Position numbers and translations under genes: made by a program
NCBI GenBank assembly: GCA_038063015.1
Contig: JBBTVX010000002.1
Location: forward strand, 1 to 55,646
Length of the DNA: 55,646 nt
Source: JACPYG01 sp038063015
GTDB taxonomy: Bacteria > Patescibacteriota > Minisyncoccia > Minisyncoccales > Staskawiczbacteraceae
Direction of reading: 5' to 3'
Notes under the pieces: model-generated
The model's input: only the letters and a program-made list of their open reading frames with translations
What the model was told of the DNA's origin: nothing
Database searches by the model: none
Part shown: positions 32,509-41,197 of the stretch, piece after piece
Numbering within the stretch: position 1 is the first letter of the stretch
Layout: the number at the start of each line of letters is the position of its first letter

Positions 32509-33060
32509 CTATTGAACTTTTACATAATAATTCATACCGTAGCTGGTATCGCAAGAAGCACAACAAGTACTTGTCCACAAGTCGCCTGTTCCACCGCCTT
32601 CTAATCTAGCATATATGTATGTTACTCTTTGACCTGATTCTGAACAAGTATATTTCATATAAAAATATAAACTCGGGGCTCTTATGCCACCGCTAGGGTC
32701 AATAATTTCTGTTGATAAAATTCCTGCGTTAATAAGGCATTGAGCCATTGAGATGGGAGCGCCAGAATAATCAAAATTAAACCAGCCATTGCCGCCCCCC
32801 CCACTTCCCGCATCGCATCTATCGTCAGTGTTAGTTTCAATCCAGCTATTATAAGCGGTATTGTACATAATTAACGCTAGTCTTATTTGGTTCAAGTCGG
32901 ATATTCTCCGGCTGTCTCTGGCTTTTGCCTTAAATCCTTGCACGCCCACAAAAACAATGCTGGATAAAAGAGAAATAATAGCAAGGACCACCAGCATTTC
33001 AACTAAGGTAAATCCGGTTAGAAGTTTGTTTTTTTTATTTTTGTATTTATTCTGTCCCAT
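32509..33060 (-). CDS. Type IV prepilin-like protein
   Basis: 183 aa from the ATG at 33060; a longer frame starts 48 bases upstream. The leader is MGQNKYKNKKNKLLTG, followed by FTLVEMLVVLAIISLLSSIV. RDSRRISDLNQIRLALIMY is typical of Parcubacterial pilins. The exported domain has four or more cysteines. It is unlinked to the main pilus cluster and pairs with the small membrane protein upstream, so it may be an accessory pseudopilin. Confidence 0.85.
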   Translation of the reverse strand: MGQNKYKNKKNKLLTGFTLVEMLVVLAIISLLSSIVFVGVQGFKAKARDSRRISDLNQIRLALIMYNTAYNSWIETNTDDRCDAGSGGGGNGWFNFDYSGAPISMAQCLINAGILSTEIIDPSGGIRAPSLYFYMKYTCSESGQRVTYIYARLEGGGTGDLWTSTCCASCDTSYGMNYYVKVQ

Positions 33061-33067
33061 ACAATTT

Positions 33068-33388
33068 TTAAGGAGTAATATCGGCTGGAGAACCGGCCTC
33101 CTCCCCAAAGTTTTCTATCGGCGCTTGATTTTTTATTTTTATGCCATTATTTCCTCCAAAAACCAAAAACAGCGAAATAATAATCGCTAGCCCAGCAAAT
33201 CCCAAAAGAATGTATTGCGCTTGAATCTCACTTTTTACCAGCCCGCCGGAACGTTTTATTACCCATTGAATCATTTTTGGAGTCCCGGGAGGGAAAGATT
33301 GGACAGGCAACTGGCCTTCGTCTTGAGATTTCACATTAGAATCTTTAAACGCGTTGCTTAAATCTATTTTATCGTTGTTGTTTATCAT
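33068..33388 (-). CDS. Small single-pass membrane protein, unknown
   Basis: 106 aa. A hydrophilic N-terminal half has VQSFPPGTPKMIQWVIKRSGG. One transmembrane helix (YILLGFAGLAIIISLFLVF) and a short outer tail follow. No family recognised. It ends 7 bases before the pilin gene, so the two are probably translated together. Confidence 0.7.
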   Translation of the reverse strand: MINNNDKIDLSNAFKDSNVKSQDEGQLPVQSFPPGTPKMIQWVIKRSGGLVKSEIQAQYILLGFAGLAIIISLFLVFGGNNGIKIKNQAPIENFGEEAGSPADITP

Positions 33389-33468
33389 AGATGTTTATTT
33401 TAATTTTGTAATTTTCTAAATATTCTTATTTCCGTATCTCATTTATATTATATCAAAAAATAAAAATT

Positions 33469-34446
33469 TTAAGTAAGTCCCATTTTTTCACGGGTTTCCT
33501 GAATTGTGGTTTGGGCAATAGTTAAAGCCCTTGCCTTGCCTTTGTTTAAAATTTCTTTGACGTAAACATCTCTTGATAAAAATTCTTTTTGTTTTCTTCG
33601 GAAAGGCTCTAAATAATCTATTATTATTTTAGCAGTCGCTTTTTTAAAATCTCCATAACCCTTTCCTTTAAATTTTTTTTCAATTTCTTTGATGGGCTGG
33701 TCGGCAAGCAAACTATAAATAGTTAAAAGATTAGAAATACCCGGCTTTTTTATTGGTTCATAAGTTATAGTTTTGCCGGAATCGGTTGTCGCCGATATTA
33801 TTTTTTTTTGGATGTCTTCTGGCGCGTCAAATAAAGAAATATAGCTTTTTGGGTCATCTGATTTTGACATCTTCTTTTTAGGGTCAACTAAACTCATTAT
33901 CTTGTCTCCCATTTTTGGGAGTATTGATTTCGGCTCCGGAAAAGTTTCGCCAAATTTTTGATTAAATTTTTTAGCAATTGTTCTGGCCAACTCTACATGC
34001 TGTTCTTGGTCTTTGCCGACCGGCACAGCTTGGGTATTGTATAAAAGAATATCAGCGGCCATTAAAACAGGATAATTAAATAAGCCGGCATTAATATATT
34101 TTGGGTGTTTTTTCGCTTTTTCTTTAAATTGAGTCATTCTCTGAAGATCTCCCATTGGCGTTATTGTATTTAAGAGCCAAGCCAATTCAGCATGCTCTTT
34201 AACCTGCGACTGCACAAAAATAATTGATTTTTCTGGATTCACGCCTGCGGCTAAATAAATAATAGCAGTCTCAAAAATATTTTTTTGCATCTCTTTTGGA
34301 TTATAAGGCGTGGTAATAGCGTGCAAGTCCACAATGCAAAAAACGCATTCATTTTTTTCTTGAAGGTTAATCCATTGCTTAATTGCTCCTAAATAATTTC
34401 CAATATGTATATCGCCTGTTGGCCTAATTCCGCTAAAAATTCTCAT
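33469..34446 (-). CDS. trpS: Tryptophanyl-tRNA synthetase
   Basis: 325 aa class I synthetase, the normal length. The HIGH-type motif is GDIHIGNY near residue 12 and the KMSKS motif is KKMSKSDD near 195. The AGVNPEKS and GDLQRMTQFKEK segments are specific for TrpRS. It charges tRNA-Trp. It lies 20 bases downstream of rnj. Confidence 0.96.
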   Translation of the reverse strand: MRIFSGIRPTGDIHIGNYLGAIKQWINLQEKNECVFCIVDLHAITTPYNPKEMQKNIFETAIIYLAAGVNPEKSIIFVQSQVKEHAELAWLLNTITPMGDLQRMTQFKEKAKKHPKYINAGLFNYPVLMAADILLYNTQAVPVGKDQEQHVELARTIAKKFNQKFGETFPEPKSILPKMGDKIMSLVDPKKKMSKSDDPKSYISLFDAPEDIQKKIISATTDSGKTITYEPIKKPGISNLLTIYSLLADQPIKEIEKKFKGKGYGDFKKATAKIIIDYLEPFRRKQKEFLSRDVYVKEILNKGKARALTIAQTTIQETREKMGLT

Positions 34447-34466
34447 AGTTTTAATTTTAATTATTT

Positions 34467-36179
34467 TTATACCTCTATTACCACGGGCAGTATTATTGGC
34501 CTTCTTTCTGTTTTAGTATGTAAAAAGTCGCCGATTTTATTCCTTAATTCGTCTTTTACATACAGCCAGTTAACCGCGCCCCCATGGCCGGCTGTTTTGT
34601 CTACGATTTCAATTACTTTTTTACGGGTTTGGGATAATAAATCTTTTGATTCTCTTAAATATACAAAGCCGCGGGAAATAATATCTGGGGAGCCCTTAAC
34701 TCTGCCCGTTTTTCTGTCTATGATGGCGATAATGACAAACATTCCGTCTTTTGCCAGCATTTGGCGGTCTCTTAAGACAATTTCTCCAACATCTCCAACT
34801 CCTAATCCGTCAACAAAAACATAATTTACTGGGACAGTTTCTTTTAATATTTCCGCGCTTGCTTGCCCTGAGCTTGCCGAATGGGTGAAGTTTATAACAG
34901 AGCCATTGTTGGGAACAAACACTTTATCTTTTAAGAAACCCATTTCATAAGCTATTTTTGCGCTTTCTTTCAACATATAGTGATTGCCATAAACAGGGAT
35001 AAAATAAGTTGGTCTTATTTCTCCAAGCATTTGTTTTATGCCGTTTATGTTGCCGTGGCCAGATATGTGCACATCAATAATATCTGAATGGTAAACATTA
35101 TCAGAAAGGCGGTAAAGATTGTCTTTTAGCCGTTGGACAGTCCTTTCGTTTCCAGGAATTACAGAAGACGAGAAAATGACAGTGTCTTCTTTTTTAATTT
35201 TTACATGCCTGTGGTTTCCAGCCACAATTCTTGACAGAGCCGCCATTTCTTCGCCCTGAGCGCCAGTGCAAATTATAATAACCTTGTTATCGGGATAATT
35301 ATGAGCTTTATCTGTTGTGATTATAACTCCTTTAGGAATTTTAATATAACCCAATTTTGTCGCCAGTTCTATATTTAACTTCATTGAAAATCCATCTAGA
35401 GCGACTTTTCTATTGGTTTGTGTGGCATATTCTAATATTTGTCTAATTCTTTCAATTTGGGATGAGAAAGTGGCAATAATAGTCCTGCCCGGAGCCTTTG
35501 TTATCAATTTATAAAGGTTATTTAACATTTCTTCTTCAGTGACGGGTTCTTTAGAATCTGTAGCCCCTAAAGATTCAAGCATTAAAACAGTTGGCCTTGG
35601 CAAGTTAGCTAAATGAGAATAAGTTATAACTTTTTTACCTTCAGAGCTTTTCCCAATTGTCCAATCTCCCGGGTGTATTACTGTTACGGCGGGGGTTTCT
35701 AAAATTATACCAACAGCGTCCATAACAGAGTGATCAACTGCGAAAAAACTTAAAGTAAAAGCTCCAAGACTAAATTTTTGCTGGAGGTCTTTTATATAAA
35801 TTGCTTTTAGTTTTTTTGAAGCTCCGTGATATAAGTCTTCAACTCTGTGCTTTACCATTTCAAGCGTAAGAGGCCTGCCGATGATTTGAGGATTGCCGAG
35901 TTTTTGCAACAATATTGGAGCGGCTCCGATATGGTCTAAGTGTCCATGAGAAAAGATAACCCCGCGAATATTTTTTTCTTTTTCTCTTAGATATTCAATA
36001 TTGGGAATTACGTAATCAATGCCAGGCATATCTTCTTCGGGAAATTGCAGCCCCATATCCAAAATTACAATATCTTGGCCATATTCAAAAATAGTCATAT
36101 TTCTTCCGACTTCTTCGCATCCTCCAAGGGGAATAATCCTTAAATTATTTTCAGTTTTATTTTTTTTATATTGTATCAT
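34467..36179 (-). CDS. rnj: Ribonuclease J
   Basis: 570 aa. The metallo-beta-lactamase core has HGHLDHIGAAP, the beta-CASP domain has the SGHGN motif, and the C-terminal domain is present. RNase J is a 5'-3' exo- and endonuclease for mRNA decay and rRNA maturation. A segment encoding HSASSGQASAEI (34853-34888) interrupts the sequence after NGSVINF and looks like one of the short in-frame GC-rich repeats. The start overlaps the end of the dehydrogenase gene by four bases. Confidence 0.95.
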   Translation of the reverse strand: MIQYKKNKTENNLRIIPLGGCEEVGRNMTIFEYGQDIVILDMGLQFPEEDMPGIDYVIPNIEYLREKEKNIRGVIFSHGHLDHIGAAPILLQKLGNPQIIGRPLTLEMVKHRVEDLYHGASKKLKAIYIKDLQQKFSLGAFTLSFFAVDHSVMDAVGIILETPAVTVIHPGDWTIGKSSEGKKVITYSHLANLPRPTVLMLESLGATDSKEPVTEEEMLNNLYKLITKAPGRTIIATFSSQIERIRQILEYATQTNRKVALDGFSMKLNIELATKLGYIKIPKGVIITTDKAHNYPDNKVIIICTGAQGEEMAALSRIVAGNHRHVKIKKEDTVIFSSSVIPGNERTVQRLKDNLYRLSDNVYHSDIIDVHISGHGNINGIKQMLGEIRPTYFIPVYGNHYMLKESAKIAYEMGFLKDKVFVPNNGSVINFTHSASSGQASAEILKETVPVNYVFVDGLGVGDVGEIVLRDRQMLAKDGMFVIIAIIDRKTGRVKGSPDIISRGFVYLRESKDLLSQTRKKVIEIVDKTAGHGGAVNWLYVKDELRNKIGDFLHTKTERRPIILPVVIEV

Positions 36180-37186
36180 TTGATTAGATTTATTAATTTA
36201 TTTTTTGAGAACGAATTTATGTTTTCTATTGTTGTGTCTAAAATTCTTAACAGCGCTTCTTTGCTGTTGAAGGCATTGTGGGGAGTAATAATTACATTCG
36301 GCTGATTGATTAGAATATGATTTTGGAGAATTGTTTTTAAATCGCAGGTTTTTTTAAAATCAGGGTCTAAAAGCTCTCTTTCCTCTTTGATAAAATATTC
36401 TTCTTCCAAAACATCCAGCCCTAATCCGGCAAAAATTTTATTTTTTAATCCTTGCAACAGAGCAGTGGTGTCGCAGATTCCGCCCCTAGACGTGTTTATC
36501 AAATAACAATCTTTTTTAAACAATTTTAGAGATTCTTTATTTATTAAATGATGGGTTGATTTATTGTAGGGGAGATGAAGAGTGATAATGTCGGAGTTTT
36601 TGAATAAATAATCAAGGGACACATATTTAAAGTCCATTTTTTTAGCCAGTTTTTGGTCTTTTTTTATATCGTAAGCCAAAATTTTCATATTAAAACCATT
36701 GGCAATCCTTATTACATGGCGTCCGATATTGCCAGTTCCCACCACGCCCAAATTTTTTTCCTTTAAATCAAAACCCCTTAATCCCTCCAAGGAGAAATCG
36801 CCCTTTTTTGTTTTTTCCAAAGAAGGATAAATTTTTCTTGATAAATCCAGAATTAAAGCAAAAGTATGTTCAGCCACGGTATTTTCGCCGTAAGTCGGCA
36901 CATTGGAAACCAAGATTTTTTTATTGCGGCAGGCCTTTAAATTAATATGGTCAAAGCCGGTTGAACGGGTTGCTATATATTTTAAGGCTTTTAAAGAGCC
37001 GATAATTTTTTTATCAATAACAGAGTAAACAAAAGGAGACAAGACGCTAATATCGGATATTTTTTTTAAATTATTTGAATTTATTTTTTCTTCAAAAAAT
37101 ATTAAATCAAAATTCCTTAGCTGGGATTCTAAATAGTCTTTTTCCCATGGTTCTGTTTCAAAAAAAGCAATTTTTATTTTATTCAT
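36176..37186 (-). CDS. D-isomer-specific 2-hydroxyacid dehydrogenase (D-lactate-dehydrogenase-like)
   Basis: 336 aa. The NAD-binding motif GVVGTGNIGRHV (near residue 147) and the catalytic Arg/Glu/His set are visible: INTSRGG, then VLEEE and the ITPHNAFNSKEAL histidine. The RSTGFDHINL substrate loop fits D-lactate/hydroxyisocaproate enzymes. It would reduce pyruvate or a related 2-oxoacid with NADH to regenerate NAD+ in a fermentative cell. The exact substrate is uncertain. Confidence 0.88.
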   Translation of the reverse strand: MNKIKIAFFETEPWEKDYLESQLRNFDLIFFEEKINSNNLKKISDISVLSPFVYSVIDKKIIGSLKALKYIATRSTGFDHINLKACRNKKILVSNVPTYGENTVAEHTFALILDLSRKIYPSLEKTKKGDFSLEGLRGFDLKEKNLGVVGTGNIGRHVIRIANGFNMKILAYDIKKDQKLAKKMDFKYVSLDYLFKNSDIITLHLPYNKSTHHLINKESLKLFKKDCYLINTSRGGICDTTALLQGLKNKIFAGLGLDVLEEEYFIKEERELLDPDFKKTCDLKTILQNHILINQPNVIITPHNAFNSKEALLRILDTTIENINSFSKNKLINLIK

Positions 37187-37199
37187 ATTATTTTATCTG

Positions 37200-37282
37200 T
37201 GCGGGCAGGAGGATTTGCACCTCCACAGGATTACTCCCACTGGCTCCTGAAGCCAGCGCGTCTGCTGTTCCGCCATGCCCGC
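37200..37282 (-). tRNA. tRNA-Leu (CAG)
   Basis: On the minus strand GCGGGCA pairs with TGCCCGC to close the acceptor. The anticodon arm is CTGGC-TTCAGGA-GCCAG with anticodon CAG. A long variable arm is present, as expected for tRNA-Leu, and the T loop is intact. Discriminator A; CCA is not encoded (CAG follows). Confidence 0.92.
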
Positions 37283-37299
37283 TGGGTTCCCTTTCTATT

Positions 37300-37902
37300 C
37301 TATTTCAGAAAACTTAAATCTTCTGGCAGAGATTTTAGAGGTTCCTCAAACCGCAGTTCGGGAACTGATTTGTAGTTATTGTTTTTTGTCCAGCCGGTTT
37401 TTAAATAATAATAGCAAGCTCCCTGCATTTTTTCATATAAAGAATAATCGCTTTTGCATTGGGAAGAAATCCAATTTGCCATTTTTAATTCTTCTGTTTC
37501 GGAAGGATTGATAGTTACGTGACCGTAATAAGAAGGGATTATAATAATATCTCCTTTTCGCGCCTTTACGGCATAAACATCTAATATTATGCCTTTTTGT
37601 CCCGCGTAGCGGGACATTAAATATATGGCTTCGCCTTCTAAAACAATATAAATCTCCTGGTATGCTCCGATATGGCAATGGCCTTTGGTTTTTACAAACT
37701 CTAAACCCAGCATTGCGGGCGGAATAACGGTTATGTCATACCGGATTCCATTCTTTTCTTCTAAGCCCCTATACATATAATAAAGGTCAAAATCGGGGTA
37801 CTCCTTGGGCATGGTCTTAAGCCATTCTTGGTTATAGAGAACAATTTTTATGTCGTTTAATTTACGGATATCAGGAGTTAAGTTTTTTAAATCTATTTCC
37901 AT
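37300..37902 (-). CDS. Cupin-type glucose-6-phosphate isomerase
   Basis: 200 aa from the ATG at 37902 (an upstream start at 37926 is also open). The cupin metal motif is seen as KGHCHIGAYQEIY with a later GH (YYGHVTINPS), the arrangement of archaeal-type cupin GPIs. It would interconvert glucose 6-phosphate and fructose 6-phosphate with a bound metal ion, replacing the unrelated common PGI. It overlaps the end of the solute-binding gene, so they share a transcript. Other sugar-binding cupins remain possible. Confidence 0.82.
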   Translation of the reverse strand: MEIDLKNLTPDIRKLNDIKIVLYNQEWLKTMPKEYPDFDLYYMYRGLEEKNGIRYDITVIPPAMLGLEFVKTKGHCHIGAYQEIYIVLEGEAIYLMSRYAGQKGIILDVYAVKARKGDIIIIPSYYGHVTINPSETEELKMANWISSQCKSDYSLYEKMQGACYYYLKTGWTKNNNYKSVPELRFEEPLKSLPEDLSFLK

Positions 37903-39899
37903 ACTCTTTTGGTTTTGATAAACCAATTTTCAATATTAGAAAATCTTTTTGCAGGATCAACTATTTTCGTTGTTTCCAATCCCTTTATTTTTGCAGAAAC
38001 CCAATAAATATAATCGGGATTATATAAAAATAGGGCAGGAGCGTCTTCTAATATAATATTTTGCAGTTTTTCATATTTTTTTTGTTTTTCATTATTATCT
38101 AAAGTTTCTCTAGCGTCTTTTAATAAAGTATCAATGTCTTTATTTTCATATTCTGATAAATTAAGCCCCGGATCGTTTTTTTGAGAAGAGTGCCAAAAAG
38201 GGTAAAGATCTGGCTCGCTTCCCAAGGCTTCTCCGAATAGAAGAGCGTCGTAGTTTCTTTCTTTTATAATAGATTTAAGTTCGGAAACTTCCACAGCTTT
38301 TATATTAACCATAGCTCCAACCTTTTGCCAGTAATTTTTTAGAGAATTAGCCACCTGAATTAACTGTGGTTGGTTTATTGTAACTATGGTAAATTGCAAA
38401 AGTTGGGAGTTTTCTTGAGGCGTTGCGCAGAGTTTATTTAGTTTTATTCTTGTAGCTTTGCCAACCTCTCCCGTTGGTTTCTCTTCTGGCAGATATTTTT
38501 TTTGAAACTCAATTACGGCGTTTTCAGTTGCTTTTCCGTATGTTCCATTGGTTTCTCCTTGTAAAAAATCAGAAAAATTATCGTTTGGCAGTCGGGACAA
38601 GCATTTTTGTAGTTCTGTCACATCTTTCCCCTTAGACTTAACAGAAAGATAATTTTTAAATTGGAAAGCCGGTTTTTTATCTAATATCTTTTCTCTTTGG
38701 CCGGAACTAAGAGCTTTAAATCCTGTTTTATCTAAAAGGTTATTGGCTTTTTCAACGCTAAACTCGTAAGCTATTGCAGGTTCTTGATATCCAAAATATT
38801 GAGGCAATATTGGAGAATTAACAATGAAAGCCCTCTCTTTTGTAGAAATTCCTATTTCGTTAATAATTTCATTTTTATCTGTGGCATAATTTAAAGCTTT
38901 TCTTAAATTAATATCTGAAAACAGTTTTGTTTTTTGAGTATTAAAAAATACAGCAAAATATCTAGGCAGAGATAAATAATAAGCGGTAAATTTTTTATCT
39001 TTAGTCCAGCCTTGGCGGATTTCTTTTTCGGCTTGGGCTTCGTTGTTATCTAATTGGGCCAAAGAAAAACCATCTATTGTTTTTGCGTTAACAGTTTTAA
39101 TCAATTCTTCTTTTTTTTCAAAAAATTGAAAAGAAAGATTAGATATAAAAGGAATCCCATTATAATATTTACGATTGGCCGTTAGGTCGATATTTTTTAT
39201 AAAACCGCTTTCTATTTGTTTCAAGTTTTTAAAACTATAAGGGCCAGACCCAATCGGTTGCAAATTATACGAAGAAAGAGCGAAGCTTTCGGGCAGGATA
39301 TTTTCCCAAATATGTTTCGGAATTATTTTTATAGTATTATTTTCCAAGAAAGAATTATAGGGGATTTTTAACCTAAAAGTGAAAGATTTGTCTGATGTTT
39401 TTTCTATGTCAACGTCTATCCAGTTAGCCCTTAGCGGACTTTTATAATCTGAGTTCTGTATAGTTTTTATTGTGAAAATTATATCGTCTGCTGTGAGAGG
39501 TCTTCCATCTTGCCAAAAGAGATTATCTTTTAATATAAAGTCATAAGTTTTTCCGTCATTAGAAATTTTATAGCTATCTGCCAAATCATTTACAATTTTA
39601 CCATCTTTGTCGTAAGACATCAGGCCGGAAAAAATAAGGTCAATTAAAGCTCGGTCAATATCATTGGTTTCGCCATAAATAGGATTTATAAATCTTGGTT
39701 GTCCAATAATTCCCTCTGAATAAGCGCCGCCTATAGCCGGCGCAACCTTTGTGTTTTTAATGTAGAAATCAGTTGTAAGAAAAATTAACGAGCTAAAAGC
39801 CAAAACAAAAAAAATTGAAAGCGCTATTTTTTCATTTTTTTTGAGTACTTTAAATATCTGTTTCCATTGAGAAATTTTTGGCAATTTTAATTTACTCAT
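37893..39899 (-). CDS. SBP_bac_5-type peptide-binding protein with an inserted peptidoglycan-binding domain
   Basis: 668 aa. One N-terminal membrane helix (IALSIFFVLAFSSLIFLTT) anchors it. The family 5 solute-binding fold then starts at GGAYSEGIIGQPRFINPIYGE and continues with DRALIDLIFSGLMSYDKDG and FTLKTIQ-like segments. About residues 415-492 are a PG_binding_1-like domain (LSVKSKGKDVTELQKCL, GTYGKATENAVIEFQKKY, TRIKLNKLC) inserted within the fold, and the last 170 residues resume it. SBP_bac_5 proteins bind peptides for ABC import. No permease or ATPase lies nearby. The insert could tether the protein to the wall. Confidence 0.82.
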   Translation of the reverse strand: MSKLKLPKISQWKQIFKVLKKNEKIALSIFFVLAFSSLIFLTTDFYIKNTKVAPAIGGAYSEGIIGQPRFINPIYGETNDIDRALIDLIFSGLMSYDKDGKIVNDLADSYKISNDGKTYDFILKDNLFWQDGRPLTADDIIFTIKTIQNSDYKSPLRANWIDVDIEKTSDKSFTFRLKIPYNSFLENNTIKIIPKHIWENILPESFALSSYNLQPIGSGPYSFKNLKQIESGFIKNIDLTANRKYYNGIPFISNLSFQFFEKKEELIKTVNAKTIDGFSLAQLDNNEAQAEKEIRQGWTKDKKFTAYYLSLPRYFAVFFNTQKTKLFSDINLRKALNYATDKNEIINEIGISTKERAFIVNSPILPQYFGYQEPAIAYEFSVEKANNLLDKTGFKALSSGQREKILDKKPAFQFKNYLSVKSKGKDVTELQKCLSRLPNDNFSDFLQGETNGTYGKATENAVIEFQKKYLPEEKPTGEVGKATRIKLNKLCATPQENSQLLQFTIVTINQPQLIQVANSLKNYWQKVGAMVNIKAVEVSELKSIIKERNYDALLFGEALGSEPDLYPFWHSSQKNDPGLNLSEYENKDIDTLLKDARETLDNNEKQKKYEKLQNIILEDAPALFLYNPDYIYWVSAKIKGLETTKIVDPAKRFSNIENWFIKTKRVWK

Positions 39900-39909
39900 T
39901 AAACTATTT

Positions 39910-40072
39910 ACCTTGAATTACGAAATAACCTTCAACTCTTTATATTTTGGTTTTGGCTGCGACTTTGCAAAAATTTCTCGGCAGAATACTCTGTATATGC
40001 CTCAAAATTTTTGCTTCGTCTCGCCCGAAAACCAAAATAAAATAGTTCGGAAGGCATTTCGTAACTCAAGGT
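39910..40072. repeat. Long intergenic hairpin element E1
   Basis: A 163-nt near-continuous inverted repeat. ACCTTGA pairs with TCAAGGT, TTACGAAAT with ATTTCGTAA, TATTTTGGTTTT with AAAACCAAAATA, GCAAAAATTT with AAATTTTTGC, and the tip ATAC-TCT-GTAT. The internal loops (CTCGG, TCGCCCG) match those of E2. It lies upstream of the solute-binding gene and its far end overlaps the secG stop codon. Confidence 0.65.
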
Positions 40073-40284
40073 ATGACGAGGTTTAAAATACCTAAAATAA
40101 TAAATAAACCAGCCGCAATTATTGTGGCGTAATAGAGTTTTTTTTGCAATCCGCGCCTTGAAGAGTAAAATTCTCCTCCTCCGCCAAAAGCAGACCCCAA
40201 AGCAGCTCCTCTTTGTTGAAAAGCTATAAAGATAATTAAAATTATAGAAACAGCTATTTGAGCATAAAATAAAACTTGATTCAT
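40066..40284 (-). CDS. secG: Preprotein translocase subunit SecG
   Basis: 72 aa with two hydrophobic helices (VLFYAQIAVSIILIIFIAF and YYATIIAAGLFIILGILNLVI) around the RGAALGSAFGGGGEFYSSRRG loop, the SecG signature. It assists SecYE in export. It sits three bases downstream of the holin-like gene. Confidence 0.92.
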   Translation of the reverse strand: MNQVLFYAQIAVSIILIIFIAFQQRGAALGSAFGGGGEFYSSRRGLQKKLYYATIIAAGLFIILGILNLVIP

Positions 40285-40287
40285 GAA

Positions 40288-40680
40288 TTATTCTTCTTTA
40301 ATAGTAAATTTTGGAATAAGAATGCTTAAAAGCCAAACAATAATAGTTGTCCAGAAAAGAGGCCAAAGCCAGGGTATGGTTATTTCTTTAAACATAAAAT
40401 CTAAAATCCAGAGCATTGCCATATTTATTATTATACTGAAAAGTCCGAGAGTAATTATTCGCAGGGGCAGGGTAATGGTATTTATAATAGGTTTTACAAA
40501 AAAATTAAGCAAGCCCAGGGAAATTCCTAAAAGCAAAATTATTTGCCACTGTAAAGTTAAGGGAAGGCCAAAAAAGTTTGAATCAGAAAACAGGTTGATT
40601 TTAGTTCCCGGAACAAACAATACCGATAGCCAAATTCCCAAGACGGCGATTATAATCTGCAAGAGAGCTTTTTTCATCAA
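40288..40680 (-). CDS. Phage holin family 4 / membrane protein
   Basis: 130 aa with four hydrophobic segments, few charges, and the LSVLFVPGTKI and GLLNFFVKPIINTITLPLRIITLGLF pattern of the 4TM holin-like superfamily (DUF360-type). These proteins are common in bacterial chromosomes and are usually not phage lysis genes; the function is unknown. It is cotranscribed with secG. Confidence 0.75.
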   Translation of the reverse strand: MMKKALLQIIIAVLGIWLSVLFVPGTKINLFSDSNFFGLPLTLQWQIILLLGISLGLLNFFVKPIINTITLPLRIITLGLFSIIINMAMLWILDFMFKEITIPWLWPLFWTTIIVWLLSILIPKFTIKEE

Positions 40681-40718
40681 ATATATAATACCAAATTAAC
40701 AATTTATATTCAAGGCCA

Positions 40719-40747
40719 TTGACAAAAAAACCTAATTAGAATAGATT
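40719..40747 (+). promoter_or_regulatory. groES-groEL promoter
   Basis: TTGACA at 40719-40724, 17-nt spacer, TAGATT at 40742-40747. No CIRCE element (TTAGCACTC-N9-GAGTGCTAA) is seen. Confidence 0.6.
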
Positions 40748-40792
40748 ATATTATTAGTAAATTTTATTTGAATTATTAAGTAAATAAATAAT

Positions 40793-41083
40793 ATGAATAT
40801 AAAACCATTGTCAGACCATATTTTAATAGAGCCCATTAAGGGCGAAGAAAAAACGAGTGGAGGCATTTTTTTGCCCGAAACCGCTGAAAAAGAAAAATCG
40901 GAACAGGGAAAAGTTATTGCCATAGGAGATGGCAAAAAAACAGACGATGGAAAAATAATTCCTCTTTCGGTAAGGCCGGGGGACAGGGTTTTGTTTTCAA
41001 AATACGGACCAAGCGAAGTAAAAATTGATAATAAAGAATATTTAATCGCCACAGAAAGCGACATTTTGGCAATTATTGAGTAA
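40793..41083 (+). CDS. groES: Co-chaperonin GroES
   Basis: 96 aa, standard length. IKPLSDHILIEPIKGEEKTSGGIFLPETAEKEKSEQGKV and the GDRVLFSKYG segment are GroES features; the mobile loop GEEKTSGGIFLP contacts GroEL. It forms the lid of the folding chamber. groEL follows 114 bases downstream. Confidence 0.96.
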   Translation: MNIKPLSDHILIEPIKGEEKTSGGIFLPETAEKEKSEQGKVIAIGDGKKTDDGKIIPLSVRPGDRVLFSKYGPSEVKIDNKEYLIATESDILAIIE

Positions 41084-41084
41084 T

Positions 41085-41190
41085 TTCGCTCGGCAATCAA
41101 ATTCTTCTCGGCAAAGGGATTTTGCCCCGCTTTGGCGGGGCAAGCCTGCCCCTGCACTCGAAAAATTTATTGTCTCGCTTATTATTAAAA
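41085..41190. repeat. groES-groEL intergenic hairpin region E3
   Basis: Pairing CAATCAAATT with AATTTATTG surrounds CTCGGC- and TCTCGC-type loops like those of E1 and E2. A GC-rich palindrome (GCCCCGCTTTGGCGGGGC, 41124-41141) sits at the tip and matches the small repeats of the genome. Membership in the E1/E2 family is tentative. Confidence 0.35.
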
Positions 41191-41197
41191 TACTATT

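Noticed and set aside
40288..40680. Prophage holin
   Set aside because: The 4TM holin-like family is common on ordinary chromosomes and no phage genes surround it.
40681..40792. CIRCE heat-shock operator before groES
   Set aside because: The TTAGCACTC/GAGTGCTAA inverted repeat is absent.
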